DNA of 64,000 bases. It comes from Mesorhizobium sp. Lineage in GTDB: Bacteria > Pseudomonadota > Alphaproteobacteria > Rhizobiales > Rhizobiaceae. The DNA lies in NCBI GenBank assembly GCA_004020365.1, contig SAQR01000018.1, positions 1-64,000 on the forward strand, written 5' to 3'. Below the pieces are notes generated by a model. That model saw nothing but the letters and a program-made list of their open reading frames with translations, ran no database searches and was not told the origin of the DNA. This document shows positions 8,444 to 16,315 of the stretch, piece by piece; the stretch's first letter is position 1, and every line of letters starts with the position of its first letter. The position numbers and the translations under genes are program-made.

Positions 8444-10513
8444 GTGAACTCTCCTGCCAACATCACCGATCCGCTCGTGCTGTTCATGCCGTCAGGCAAG
8501 CGCGGGCGGTTTCCGGTCGGCACGCCGGTGCTCGATGCCGCACGCCAGCTCGGCGTCTATGTCGAGAGCGTGTGCGGTGGACGCGCCACCTGCGGGCGCT
8601 GCCAGGTCGAGGTGCAGGAAGGCAATTTCGCCAAGCACAAGATCGTCTCTTCCAACGACCACATCTCGCCCAAAGGGGCCAAGGAGGAGCGCTATGAACG
8701 CGTGCGCGGCCTCCCCGAACGGCGCCGCCTGTCCTGCTCGGCGCAGATCCTCGGCGATCTCGTCGTCGATGTGCCGCAGGATACGGTCATCAACGCCCAG
8801 ACCATTCGCAAGGACGCCGACACCAGGGTCATTGCCCGCGATTCGGCAATCCACATGTGCTATGTCGAGATCGAAGAGCCCGACATGCACAATCCATCAG
8901 GCGATCTCGATCGCCTGAAGATCGCGCTGATGAAGGACTGGGGGCTCAAGAGCCTCGATTTCGATTTCCATCTGCTGCCGCAGGTGCAAGGCATCCTGCG
9001 CAAAGGCAACTGGACCGCGACCGCCGCCATCCACAAGGATGCCGACAACGAGACCGCGCGGGTCATCTCTTTGTGGCCCGGCCTCAAGAACGAGGCATAC
9101 GGGCTTGCCTGCGATATCGGTTCGACCACCATCGCCATGCATCTGGTGTCGCTGCTGTCGGGCCGAGTCGCAGCCTCGTCAGGCACGTCGAACCCGCAGA
9201 TCCGGTTCGGCGAGGATCTGATGAGCCGCGTTTCCTATGTGATGATGAACCCGGACGGCCGCGAAGGCATGACGGTCGCGGTGCGCGAGGCGATCTCGGG
9301 TCTCGTCGACAAGGTTTGCGCGGAAGGCAACGTCCAGCGCAACGACATCCTGGATTGCGTCTTCGTCGGCAATCCGATCATGCACCATCTGTTCCTCGGC
9401 ATCGATCCGACCGAACTCGGCGGCGCGCCCTTCGCGCTGGCTGTCTCGGGCGCGGTGCACATCAAGGCGTCGGATATCGGCCTGAAGCTCAACCAGGGCG
9501 CCAGGCTCTACATGCTGCCGTGCATTGCCGGCCATGTCGGCGCCGACGCGGCGGCGGTGACGCTGTCGGAAGGCCCGCACCGCCAGGACGAGATGATGCT
9601 GATCGTCGATGTCGGCACCAATGCCGAGATCGTCCTCGGCAATCGCCAGCGGGTGGTGGCGGCCTCCTCGCCCACCGGTCCGGCCTTCGAGGGCGCGGAA
9701 ATCTCCGGCGGCCAGCGCGCCGCGCCTGGCGCCATCGAGCGCGTCCGCATCGATCCCGACACGCTGGAGCCGAAATACCGCGTCATCGGCTCGGAACTGT
9801 GGTCCGACGAGCCCGGCTTCCTCGACAGCGTGCAGGCAACCGGCGTCACCGGCATCTGCGGCTCCGGCATCATCGAGGTGGTCGCCGAGATGTACCTGGC
9901 CGGCATCATCTCCGAGGACGGCGTCGTCGACGGTGGGCTCTGCGCCCGCTCGCCGCGCGTCACCGCCAATGGCCGCACCTTCTCCTACGTGCTGAAGGAT
10001 GGCGAGCCGAGGATCACCATCACCCAGACCGACGTGCGCGCCATCCAGCTCGCCAAGGCCGCACTCTATGCCGGCACCAAGCTGTTGATGGAAAAACAGC
10101 ACACCGATCATGTCGACCGCATCCACTTCGCCGGCGCATTCGGCTCCTTCATCGATCCGAAATACGCCATGGTGCTGGGACTGATTCCCGACTGCGATCT
10201 CGACAAGGTCTCGGCCGTCGGCAACGCCGCCGGTGCCGGTGCGCGCATGGCGCTGCTCAATCGCGGCTATCGCCGCGAGATCGAGGAAACAGTCAGCCGG
10301 ATCGAGAAGATCGAGACCGCGCTGGAGCCGAGATTCCAGGAGCATTTCGTTTATGCCATGGCGCTGCCGAACAAGATCGACCCGTTCCCGAAACTATCGG
10401 CGGCGGTGAAGCTGCCACCGCGCAAGACCGTGAGCGAGGACGGCATTGCCGGCGACGCCGCGCCACGGCGTCGCTCGCGCGAAGGCCATGCCGCCCGGCG
10501 CGGCCGCGGTTAA
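8444..10513 (+). CDS. [2Fe-2S]/ASKHA corrinoid-reductive-activation protein (DUF4445)
   Basis: 689 aa from GTG 8444; starting later at ATG 8486 would clip the first strand of the ferredoxin domain. N-terminal plant-type [2Fe-2S] domain with Cys44, Cys50, Cys53 and Cys98. A linker follows, then an ASKHA ATPase region: Cys-Asp-Ile-Gly-Ser-Thr-Thr near residue 225, Val-Asp-Val-Gly-Thr-Asn-Ala-Glu near 390, and Gly-Ala-Phe-Gly-Ser-Phe near 565. This matches RACo/DUF4445 proteins, which use ATP to reduce inactive cob(II)alamin to cob(I)alamin in corrinoid proteins. An aerobe needs this because cob(I) is often oxidised. The basic tail (Arg-Arg-Arg-Ser-Arg, Arg-Arg-Gly-Arg-Gly) is like that of the preceding gene. 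Confidence 0.88.
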   Translation: MNSPANITDPLVLFMPSGKRGRFPVGTPVLDAARQLGVYVESVCGGRATCGRCQVEVQEGNFAKHKIVSSNDHISPKGAKEERYERVRGLPERRRLSCSAQILGDLVVDVPQDTVINAQTIRKDADTRVIARDSAIHMCYVEIEEPDMHNPSGDLDRLKIALMKDWGLKSLDFDFHLLPQVQGILRKGNWTATAAIHKDADNETARVISLWPGLKNEAYGLACDIGSTTIAMHLVSLLSGRVAASSGTSNPQIRFGEDLMSRVSYVMMNPDGREGMTVAVREAISGLVDKVCAEGNVQRNDILDCVFVGNPIMHHLFLGIDPTELGGAPFALAVSGAVHIKASDIGLKLNQGARLYMLPCIAGHVGADAAAVTLSEGPHRQDEMMLIVDVGTNAEIVLGNRQRVVAASSPTGPAFEGAEISGGQRAAPGAIERVRIDPDTLEPKYRVIGSELWSDEPGFLDSVQATGVTGICGSGIIEVVAEMYLAGIISEDGVVDGGLCARSPRVTANGRTFSYVLKDGEPRITITQTDVRAIQLAKAALYAGTKLLMEKQHTDHVDRIHFAGAFGSFIDPKYAMVLGLIPDCDLDKVSAVGNAAGAGARMALLNRGYRREIEETVSRIEKIETALEPRFQEHFVYAMALPNKIDPFPKLSAAVKLPPRKTVSEDGIAGDAAPRRRSREGHAARRGRG

Positions 10514-10697
10514 CATCCCGCCGGCGAAAGCCGCACTTCGACTCATTTTCATTTGCATGCACATGTTTCCGGATCAGCTCAAACTGAAACAAGACGCTAT
10601 TTTCGGTGAAATCCACCAGATACACGCGCGGCGCATTTAACCGGCATCGAACGGCAGGCAGGAAACAACTTTCAGCCGCCGCAGCAGGGAGATGAAG

Positions 10698-10883
10698 ATG
10701 TCGATGTTCGAAAGCCTCGGCCGCGTTGGTGCGGCCATCAAGCATGCGCACAACAGGAACAGGTCGGTCCGGGCCCTGAACAGCCTGCCGCCGGAAATTC
10801 AGAAGGATATCGGCTGGTCAGTGTCGCCGCGCAACGACCCGCAGGTCACCTTGTCGGCCCTGCTTCTGGGTTCGGCGCGCTGA
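10698..10883 (+). CDS. DUF1127-like small protein, paralogue 1
   Basis: 61 aa. The core Leu-Pro-Pro-Glu-Ile-Gln-Lys-Asp-Ile-Gly-Trp is a variant of the DUF1127 motif (Leu-xx-hx-Asp-Ile-Gly), and the protein aligns with the small protein at 13262 from its first residue (Met-Ser-hx-hx-xx-Ser-hx-Gly-Arg). Positively charged helix, no signal peptide. Alphaproteobacterial DUF1127 proteins have been linked to RNA turnover and to sugar, phosphate or stress responses, and in Brucella several are activated by the LysR regulator VtlR. ATG 10698 is preferred over ATG 10692 because it aligns with the paralogue and sits 8 bases after GGGAG. Confidence 0.75.
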   Translation: MSMFESLGRVGAAIKHAHNRNRSVRALNSLPPEIQKDIGWSVSPRNDPQVTLSALLLGSAR

Positions 10884-11146
10884 TGACCTTCGCCGACAAA
10901 TGCAAGCTGCTGGCCAGGCGCCAGAGCCGTCATCCGGCTCCGGCAGCAAGCGACCGTCGGCTGCGCGCCGTACTGCTGCCCCGGCGCTGAGCGTTGCGGC
11001 GAACCATGACCAGATGCTGGCCTTGATTGCCAGCCAGATCACAGGGCCGTGTTGCGACTGCGCAAATCTTGACATTCTGGGCGAAGGCCCGATCTTCGAT
11101 AGCGGAGGGTTCTCTTAGTCGGCTCAGCCGAAGTCCGTGTGTCCGC

Positions 11147-12130
11147 ATGCCCAGTATCAAAAGCCACGTCGTTTCCTTCGTGCTCAGGTATAGCCGCAAG
11201 AAAGCCTTCTCCAGCCCGGAAAACCTGCAGCGCTGGATTGCCTACGCGCGCAAGACGGAAAACCATCAGCCGCCCGCATCGCTGCACCAGCGTTTCGAGA
11301 TCGCGACGCGCAGCGTGGACGGCTTTCCCGTCTACGAGATCGCGCCAAAGACCGGCGAGCGAAAGCGTGTCCTCTACCTGCATGGCGGCGCCTTCGTCTT
11401 TCAAATCACGTCCTATCACTGGGGATTGATCGCCGACATGGCCGACCGGCTGGGCTTCAGCATTACGGTGCCGATCTATCCCATTGCTCCCGAACACGAT
11501 TTCCACGCCATGTTCGGCATGGTCGGCAAGGTCTACCGTCAGATGCTCGATGAAACGGAAGCGCAGGACATCGTCTTCATGGGCGATTCCGCCGGCGGCA
11601 ACATGGCCGTGGTGCTGACCATGATGGCCGCGGAAGCCGCCCTGCCCTTGCCGTCGCGCCATGTGCTGATTTCGCCCGGGCTCGACGTGTCGCTCGCCAA
11701 CCCCGAAGTGTTCGAAGCAGAACGCTACGATCCGTGGCTGGGAATTCCTGGCGGGCTGGAGGCAGTCCGGCTCTACAGTGCCGGCATAGATCCCAGCGAC
11801 TGGCGCATCAGTCCGCTTTACGGTGACCTCTCGGTGTTGCCGAAAACGCTGCTTCTGACCGGTTCGCGCGACATGCTGACCCCCGACAATCTGATCTTCG
11901 CGCAAAAGGCCCGCGCCGCCGGTGTCGAGATAGAGGTTGTGCACGAGGAAGGCATGTTCCATGTCTGGCCGCTGATCGACATGCCGGAAGCGCGCCGCGC
12001 GCGGGACAGCATCGTGACGTTTTTAGCCAGCGACACCGAAAACTATCACGCCAAGGCCGGCGAATTGGCGCTGCAAAGGACAGGTCGTGAAGTGCCCGCT
12101 CACAACCTGTCTGCACCATCGAGGTCCTGA
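11147..12130 (+). CDS. Alpha/beta hydrolase (hormone-sensitive-lipase-like esterase)
   Basis: 327 aa. Family IV esterase/lipase hallmarks: the oxyanion motif His-Gly-Gly-Ala near residue 83, the nucleophile elbow Gly-Asp-Ser-Ala-Gly-Gly-Asn near 147, a catalytic Asp in Gly-Ser-Arg-Asp-Met-Leu-Thr-Pro-Asp near 246, and a catalytic His in Gly-Met-Phe-His-Val-Trp-Pro near 275. It is likely a cytoplasmic carboxylesterase of small acyl esters; the natural substrate is unknown. The frame is open upstream to 11027, but the family-like sequence begins at MPSIKSH. It converges on the LysR gene with a single base between the stop codons. Confidence 0.88.
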   Translation: MPSIKSHVVSFVLRYSRKKAFSSPENLQRWIAYARKTENHQPPASLHQRFEIATRSVDGFPVYEIAPKTGERKRVLYLHGGAFVFQITSYHWGLIADMADRLGFSITVPIYPIAPEHDFHAMFGMVGKVYRQMLDETEAQDIVFMGDSAGGNMAVVLTMMAAEAALPLPSRHVLISPGLDVSLANPEVFEAERYDPWLGIPGGLEAVRLYSAGIDPSDWRISPLYGDLSVLPKTLLLTGSRDMLTPDNLIFAQKARAAGVEIEVVHEEGMFHVWPLIDMPEARRARDSIVTFLASDTENYHAKAGELALQRTGREVPAHNLSAPSRS

Positions 12131-12131
12131 A

Positions 12132-13031
12132 TCAAAATTTCCCGGTTTCTCTGAACACTTCGAAAGTCGCCCGGATATGGTCGGCGACGGCTTTCACCGG
12201 CGCGCTGGCGTCCGGCGCCACGATCATGGCCAGACTGTAGGTGCCGATGTCAGGCATGCCGTCCTTCGGGCAAAGCTCGACCATGTCGCTGCCGAGGAAC
12301 GACTTCGGCAGCGGCGCCACCGCGAGGTCGGACATGATTGCGGCGCGCTGGCCGGCGGTGTGCGCGCTCATATAGGCGACGCGGTAGTTGCGGCCCTCAC
12401 GCCCAAGCGCCTCGAGAGCACCGGCCCGCCAGGCACAGCCCTCTTCCCACAATGACACCGGCAGCGGTTCACGCAGATGCGCGCAGCCGCCCTTGGCGCC
12501 GGCCCAGACGATCGGTTCGGTGAGCAGCACTTCGGCGCCGAGCGCGCTGGTCTTGTAGGAATTGGTGAGCAGCGTGATGTCGAGCGCCCGGTCGTCCATG
12601 CGCCGGCGCAGATTGATGCTCTGGTCGATGGTCACGTCGACGGCGATCGAAGGATGCGACTGCGCAAAACGCTTCAGCACATGCGGCAGCACGCGCTCGC
12701 CATAGTCGTCGGGCGAGCCGAGCCGCACTACCCCGACAATGTCGGGGATGATGAACTTCGACACCACCTCGCGATTGATCGACAACAGCCGGCGGGCGTA
12801 GCCGAGCAGCATCTCGCCATCCGTGGTCAGCGTCACCGAACGGGCGTCGCGTGCAAACACCGAGCGGCCGAGAATGTCCTCCAGCTTCTTGATCTGCATG
12901 GAGACGGCCGACGGCGTGCGGAAGACAGCATTGGCGGCGGTGGTAAAACTGCCGGTTTCGGCGATCGCCACGAAGGTGCGTAAAACGTCGAGATCGAGCA
13001 GCGGCAGCGGATGATTGAGTGGGGCGTTCAT
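12132..13031 (-). CDS. LysR-family transcriptional regulator (VtlR-like by context)
   Basis: 299 aa. The N-terminal winged helix-turn-helix (about residues 14-72) contains Phe-Val-Ala-Ile-Ala-Glu-Thr-Gly-Ser-Phe-Thr-Thr-Ala-Ala and Ser-Ala-Val-Ser-Met-Gln-Ile-Lys-Lys-Leu-Glu, the LysR recognition region; the rest is the periplasmic-binding-protein-like effector domain. It is divergent from a DUF1127-like gene 230 bp away, and a second DUF1127-like gene lies 1.2 kb on its other side. In Brucella and Agrobacterium the LysR protein VtlR activates small DUF1127 genes and an AbcR sRNA, so a VtlR-type role is a reasonable inference, not proven from sequence. Confidence 0.85.
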   Translation of the reverse strand: MNAPLNHPLPLLDLDVLRTFVAIAETGSFTTAANAVFRTPSAVSMQIKKLEDILGRSVFARDARSVTLTTDGEMLLGYARRLLSINREVVSKFIIPDIVGVVRLGSPDDYGERVLPHVLKRFAQSHPSIAVDVTIDQSINLRRRMDDRALDITLLTNSYKTSALGAEVLLTEPIVWAGAKGGCAHLREPLPVSLWEEGCAWRAGALEALGREGRNYRVAYMSAHTAGQRAAIMSDLAVAPLPKSFLGSDMVELCPKDGMPDIGTYSLAMIVAPDASAPVKAVADHIRATFEVFRETGKF

Positions 13032-13058
13032 CGGGATCGACCTTCAATTTTTCTGATG

Positions 13059-13082
13059 CAAACTATCATTCCATTTCGTTTG
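13059..13082. promoter_or_regulatory. Possible LysR binding site
   Basis: CAAAC (13059-13063) and its complement GTTTG (13078-13082) are spaced by 14 bp, just upstream of the LysR start. The spacing and AT-rich centre fit an autoregulatory LysR box, but short arms like these occur by chance. Confidence 0.3.
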
Positions 13083-13261
13083 ATTGAACATCACTTTGGG
13101 AGGATAGTCAACTCCGTCGAAGGCAGACGTGTCGAAAACGGCCTTGAAACGACCCGACATCGATCTGCAATCGACACGAAATGAAGCTGAAACAGAGCTG
13201 AAGTAGCGCTTCGTACGCCGAGCAATCGGCAAGTTCCTGACCAACACAAAGGAGAAAGAAA

Positions 13262-13450
13262 ATGTCGATCCTGTCATCCATCGGCCGCATCGCGACCGAA
13301 TTCAGCGCGGCCCGCGCCCGCTACCAGACCGAACGCGCCATCCGCTCTCTGCCGATCGAACTGCAGAAGGATATCGGCTGGCCTGAAGCCGCCGACACCA
13401 AGACCGGCACTCGCCACGGCGTTGGATCCTGGGCTGGCGGAGCAAAATAG
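13262..13450 (+). CDS. DUF1127-like small protein, paralogue 2
   Basis: 62 aa, starting Met-Ser-Ile-Leu-Ser-Ser-Ile-Gly-Arg-Ile with the core Leu-Pro-Ile-Glu-Leu-Gln-Lys-Asp-Ile-Gly-Trp-Pro. It shares its N-terminal third and the core motif with the protein at 10698. A strong AAAGGAGA site lies 7 bases before the ATG, and an intrinsic terminator follows 20 bp after the stop, so it is a single-gene transcript, probably abundant. It is divergent from the LysR gene. It likely acts through RNA or protein binding, as suggested for DUF1127 proteins; not shown here. Confidence 0.8.
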   Translation: MSILSSIGRIATEFSAARARYQTERAIRSLPIELQKDIGWPEAADTKTGTRHGVGSWAGGAK

Positions 13451-13470
13451 ATCGTGTGTATCAAAAGCTG

Positions 13471-13508
13471 AAGGCCTGCCGCACAGACCATGTCCGGCAG
13501 GCCTTTTT
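13471..13508 (+). terminator. Intrinsic terminator of the DUF1127-like gene
   Basis: An 11-bp GC-rich stem (AAGGCCTGCCG at 13471-13481 with its complement at 13495-13505), 13-nt loop, followed by a run of five T (two of them within the stem). Confidence 0.9.
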
Positions 13509-13777
13509 ATTTGCAGTTTTTGGAGCCATGTCGCCGCTGCATGGCGCATATGAACAGGCTGCATGGCAGCTCACATTTCGAGCTAACGCCCTGTAAGTGA
13601 TCATAAATATTGGGCGAAATGCCGAAATATGTCGCATTCCGTGTCGCTTTTCCTATCAAGTGGTTCGCTTTTGCGATTTAGTTTCCCCGCACGTAAGCCT
13701 ATATCAGCGCCAGCCAACGAGCTGCCCCACTCCATCACGCGAAGGCGACCCGTCTGAGCAACCGAATGGAGATGATG

Positions 13778-13912
13778 ATGAAGCTTTTTGCCCGCCTTTT
13801 TTTTCGCCGTGAAATGAACCTGACGACCGCGCTCGAGCGCCAGCGCCTTGCCAAGACCATGCCCGGCCAGACCGGCGCCGTGGCAGCCGCGCGGCTCGGC
13901 TTCGTCGCCTGA
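13778..13912 (+). CDS. Small basic protein, 44 aa, unknown function
   Basis: Starts MKLFARLFFRREMN and ends Arg-Leu-Gly-Phe-Val-Ala. GGAG stands 6 bases before ATG 13778; three in-frame ATGs just upstream (13766, 13772, 13775) are possible but overlap that site. It is hydrophobic and basic at the N-terminus, with a Thr/Ala/Gln-rich amphipathic middle. It has its own terminator at 13965-13997, and a 334-bp gap upstream can hold a promoter. No family recognised. It may be a small membrane-associated protein or a leader peptide for the structure that follows. Confidence 0.55.
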   Translation: MKLFARLFFRREMNLTTALERQRLAKTMPGQTGAVAAARLGFVA

Positions 13913-13964
13913 TCTGCCAAGCTCGCAAGCGGCGCTGCCTGCTGCTGCTTCGAAGTGATCACAG

Positions 13965-13997
13965 CGCCGCTTCGGTCTTGCCGAGGCGGCGTTTTTT
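13965..13997 (+). terminator. Intrinsic terminator with a competing hairpin
   Basis: CGCCGCTTCGG (13965-13975) pairs with 13981-13991, with one G-T wobble, a 5-nt loop and six T after it. An upstream segment, 13927-13937, is perfectly complementary to 13962-13972, which overlaps the left arm of the terminator, so the two hairpins exclude each other. Confidence 0.85.
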
Positions 13998-14073
13998 GTC
14001 ATGTGCCGACCACATAACGAACATTTTGCGCAATCCGGCAGCATGTTGGGACCGTCAACGCATTGCGATCGCC

Positions 14074-14097
14074 TATTTGCGACCCATGTCGCAAATA
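14074..14097. promoter_or_regulatory. Palindrome upstream of the glxA-type regulator
   Basis: TATTTGCGAC and its exact complement around a CCAT spacer, about 107 bp before GTG 14204. Its inner half-site GTCGC recurs in a second inverted repeat at 14145-14170, suggesting one regulator binds both. Confidence 0.5.
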
Positions 14098-14144
14098 AAG
14101 TCATTCCGTTGCCGCCTAGCCGATTGACAGGCAAGGTTTTTCCT

Positions 14145-14170
14145 GATGTCGCTATGCTGATCGCGACATC
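14145..14170. promoter_or_regulatory. Second GTCGC inverted repeat before the glxA-type regulator
   Basis: GATGTCGC and GCGACATC separated by 10 bp, roughly one helical turn between half-site centres. It lies between the first palindrome and the start codon and may overlap the promoter. Confidence 0.45.
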
Positions 14171-14203
14171 CTGTTCGCGCCATTGCAGCGTGAGGACTAC
14201 CCT

Positions 14204-15205
14204 GTGAACGTCGTAAATCATCCGATCAGGCGATCGTTTGTATTCTTCCTGGTCCCCGATTTCACCATGATCGCCTTTGCGACGGCGCTCGATCCGTTGC
14301 GCTCGGCCAACCGGATGCTCGGCTACGAGGCCTACCGCTGGCGGCTCGCCAGCATCGACGGCAAGCCGGTGCGCGCCTCGAACGGCGTCGAATGTGCCGT
14401 CAATACCTCGCTGGAGGACGAGCGCAGGAAGATGTCCGGCCCCGAACGGCCGAATATGGCGGTCGTCTGCAGCGGCATCAATGTCGAGCGCTACCAGAAC
14501 AGATCGGCCTTTGCCTGGCTGCGCGAGGAATACAACCGCGGCGTTGCCATCGGCGGCTTGTGCACCGGCGCACATATACTGGCCGCCGCCGGCCTGTTGT
14601 CCAACAAGCGCTGCGCCATTCATTGGGAGAACCTGCCGGGCTTTTCCGAAGCGTTCCCGAAGGTCAATGTCTTTGCCGACCTCTTCGAGATCGACCAGAA
14701 CATCTACACCTGCGCCGGCGGCACCGCGGCGCTCGATATGATGCTGAAGCTGATCGGCGACGATTTCGACGACAATCTGGTTAACCGGGTCTGCGAGCAG
14801 GTCTTGACTGACCGCGTGCGCAGCCCGACCGATCGCCAGCGCCTGCCGCTGCGCGCGCGCCTTGGCGTGCAGAACTCCAAGGTGCTGACCATCATCGAAT
14901 TGATGGAAGCAAATCTGTCCGAGCCGCTGTCGTTGATCGAGATCGCCGACCATGTCGACCTGTCACGCCGGCAGATCGAGCGCCTGTTCCGCACCGAGAT
15001 GGGACGATCCCCTGCCCGTTACTATCTGGAGATCCGCCTCGACCGAGCCCGGCACTTGCTGATCCAATCATCGCTGCCGGTGGTCGAAGTGGCAGTCGCT
15101 TGCGGCTTCGTCTCCGCTTCGCATTTCTCGAAATGCTACCGCGAGCTCTATGCGCGCTCGCCGCAGCAGGAGCGCGTCGATCGCAAGCAGTTGCTGGTCG
15201 CGTAG
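14204..15205 (+). CDS. GlxA-family AraC-type transcriptional regulator (GbdR-like)
   Basis: 333 aa. The N-terminal half is a DJ-1/PfpI-like (class I amidotransferase) domain, with Gly-Gly-Leu-Cys-Thr-Gly-Ala-His near residue 120 at the nucleophile-elbow position. The C-terminal third has two AraC helix-turn-helix units, including Ile-Ala-Asp-His-Val-Asp-Leu-Ser-Arg-Arg-Gln and Val-Ala-Val-Ala-Cys-Gly-Phe-Val-Ser-Ala-Ser-His-Phe. Relatives include GbdR, the glycine betaine/dimethylglycine-responsive activator of Pseudomonas, and CdhR. A GcvT-family dehydrogenase 1.1 kb away and the N-methyl theme make a betaine, dimethylglycine or carnitine ligand plausible. GTG 14204 follows GAGG by 9 bases; a TTG 21 bases upstream is less likely. 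Confidence 0.85.
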   Translation: MNVVNHPIRRSFVFFLVPDFTMIAFATALDPLRSANRMLGYEAYRWRLASIDGKPVRASNGVECAVNTSLEDERRKMSGPERPNMAVVCSGINVERYQNRSAFAWLREEYNRGVAIGGLCTGAHILAAAGLLSNKRCAIHWENLPGFSEAFPKVNVFADLFEIDQNIYTCAGGTAALDMMLKLIGDDFDDNLVNRVCEQVLTDRVRSPTDRQRLPLRARLGVQNSKVLTIIELMEANLSEPLSLIEIADHVDLSRRQIERLFRTEMGRSPARYYLEIRLDRARHLLIQSSLPVVEVAVACGFVSASHFSKCYRELYARSPQQERVDRKQLLVA

Positions 15206-15253
15206 ACAAGGCAACATCTGGCACGCGTTCCTCTGGCGGGGAGCGCTTGAAAT

Positions 15254-16102
15254 CTAGCGGCTGTCGAACATCCAGCTTCGGTCGCGCCACATTTTCTCGC
15301 CGACCTGGCAGTCGGTGGCCGGGTTGTCTTGCGCCAGCACCACCGGCGGATGCGCCGCTTCTTCCATCGCCCATTGCGGTGACGCAGGCCCGGCAAGCTC
15401 AAGCACCAGCTTGCGGCGGATCGCTTCGGGAAACTGCGTCCACTCATTAACCGGGATCATGAACGCGCCCGGCCCGCCGATGACGCAGTCGGTGTAGTAG
15501 CGGTCGAGATAGTTGACGTCGTAGACGCTGGTGAAGCCGCCCCGGGTCATCAGCGGGAGGCCGTTGATGGTGATGCCATGCCTGACCAGTTCGTCACGGA
15601 TGACGTCGACGGGAGCACCTTGATTGTTGGGGCCATCGCCTGAAATGTCGATGACGCGCTTGACGCCCTGAAAGCCGCTTTCGGCGAAGAGATCACTGCT
15701 GAATTGCAAGGCACCGGAAATCGAGGTGCGCCGTGCGCTGTTGGGCGCATGGGCGGAGAGTTGTTCGACCACCCGCTCGGCGTCGGCACGATTGGCGATC
15801 ACCGTCCACGGCACGATGATGTGCTGCCATGTCGTGCCGGCCCATTCGACATAGGTGACGGCAATCTTGCCGTAGGCGCCGTCGGCGATGGCCTGCAGTA
15901 CTGTGTCATGCGTCAGTGCCGCGACATAGCCGCGACGCTGGATTTCGAGTTCGGCCGGCGACATCGACAGCGAAACGTCGACCGCCAGCACCAGTTCAAT
16001 ATCGACAGGTTCGGCAGCGCGGGATTCCGGCGCCTGGACGAACACCAGCGCCAGCGCGGCGGCGCCTAAGAGGAGATGTCCTGCGCGGGGAAAAGCAGAC
16101 AT
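15254..16102 (-). CDS. DUF1194 (von Willebrand A-like) secreted protein
   Basis: 282 aa. From ATG 16102 the protein opens with Met-Ser-Ala-Phe-Pro-Arg and a hydrophobic helix ending at Glu-Ser-Arg-Ala-Ala, a signal peptide. Then comes Leu-Val-Leu-Ala-Val-Asp-Val-Ser-Leu-Ser-Met-Ser, the MIDAS Asp-x-Ser-x-Ser metal site of VWA domains, followed by Asp-Ile-Ser-Gly-Asp-Gly-Pro-Asn-Asn near residue 145, typical of DUF1194. The family is periplasmic, of unknown function, probably protein-binding. The frame stays open 33 bases further upstream, but that extension is charged and would spoil the signal peptide. Confidence 0.85.
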   Translation of the reverse strand: MSAFPRAGHLLLGAAALALVFVQAPESRAAEPVDIELVLAVDVSLSMSPAELEIQRRGYVAALTHDTVLQAIADGAYGKIAVTYVEWAGTTWQHIIVPWTVIANRADAERVVEQLSAHAPNSARRTSISGALQFSSDLFAESGFQGVKRVIDISGDGPNNQGAPVDVIRDELVRHGITINGLPLMTRGGFTSVYDVNYLDRYYTDCVIGGPGAFMIPVNEWTQFPEAIRRKLVLELAGPASPQWAMEEAAHPPVVLAQDNPATDCQVGEKMWRDRSWMFDSR

Positions 16103-16156
16103 GCCGCAAGGTAAGCGAAAATCGTCGCGCCACAAAGCGAAAAGCCCGGCGCCGGA

Positions 16157-16262
16157 CTAATGCATGTCGCCCAAAAGGCGCAGCGGGGTTGGGTAACGAC
16201 ATGCATAAAAACAAGAATTTAAAGCGCGTCGCACGACTTCCCTCAGACGCAACGCGCTTTAA
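16157..16262. repeat. Two-hairpin intergenic repeat, family B (copy 1)
   Basis: The first hairpin is TGCATGTCG with its complement about 30 bp on; the second is AAAGCGCGTCG with a matching CGCGCTTT arm. The same double structure occurs inverted at 59572-59678. It fills the gap between the divergent promoter-side of DUF1194 and the 3' end of the GcvT gene. Confidence 0.8.
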
Positions 16263-16315
16263 GTCCTTGCGTTCACGTTTTTGCGAGTCCCTCCTCACCC
16301 TCTATTGTGGGAGGC

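Noticed and set aside
8857-10587. A 576-codon open frame overlapping the corrinoid activator
   Set aside because: Extremely Arg/Pro/His-rich, a frame-shifted copy of the real gene's codons, with no family resemblance.
10883-10990. A 35-codon frame beginning in a TGATG overlap with the small DUF1127-like gene
   Set aside because: Arg/Ala/Pro-rich without any recognisable motif, no ribosome-binding site of its own and no sign of conservation; chance in GC-rich DNA is more likely.
14124-14158. TTGACA and TATGCT as a promoter for the GlxA-type gene
   Set aside because: The spacer is 23 bp, too long for a sigma70 promoter.
16103-16315. Search for a glycine riboswitch near the GcvT genes
   Set aside because: No tandem glycine aptamer consensus was recognised upstream of any of the three GcvT-type genes; this gap holds only repeat B.
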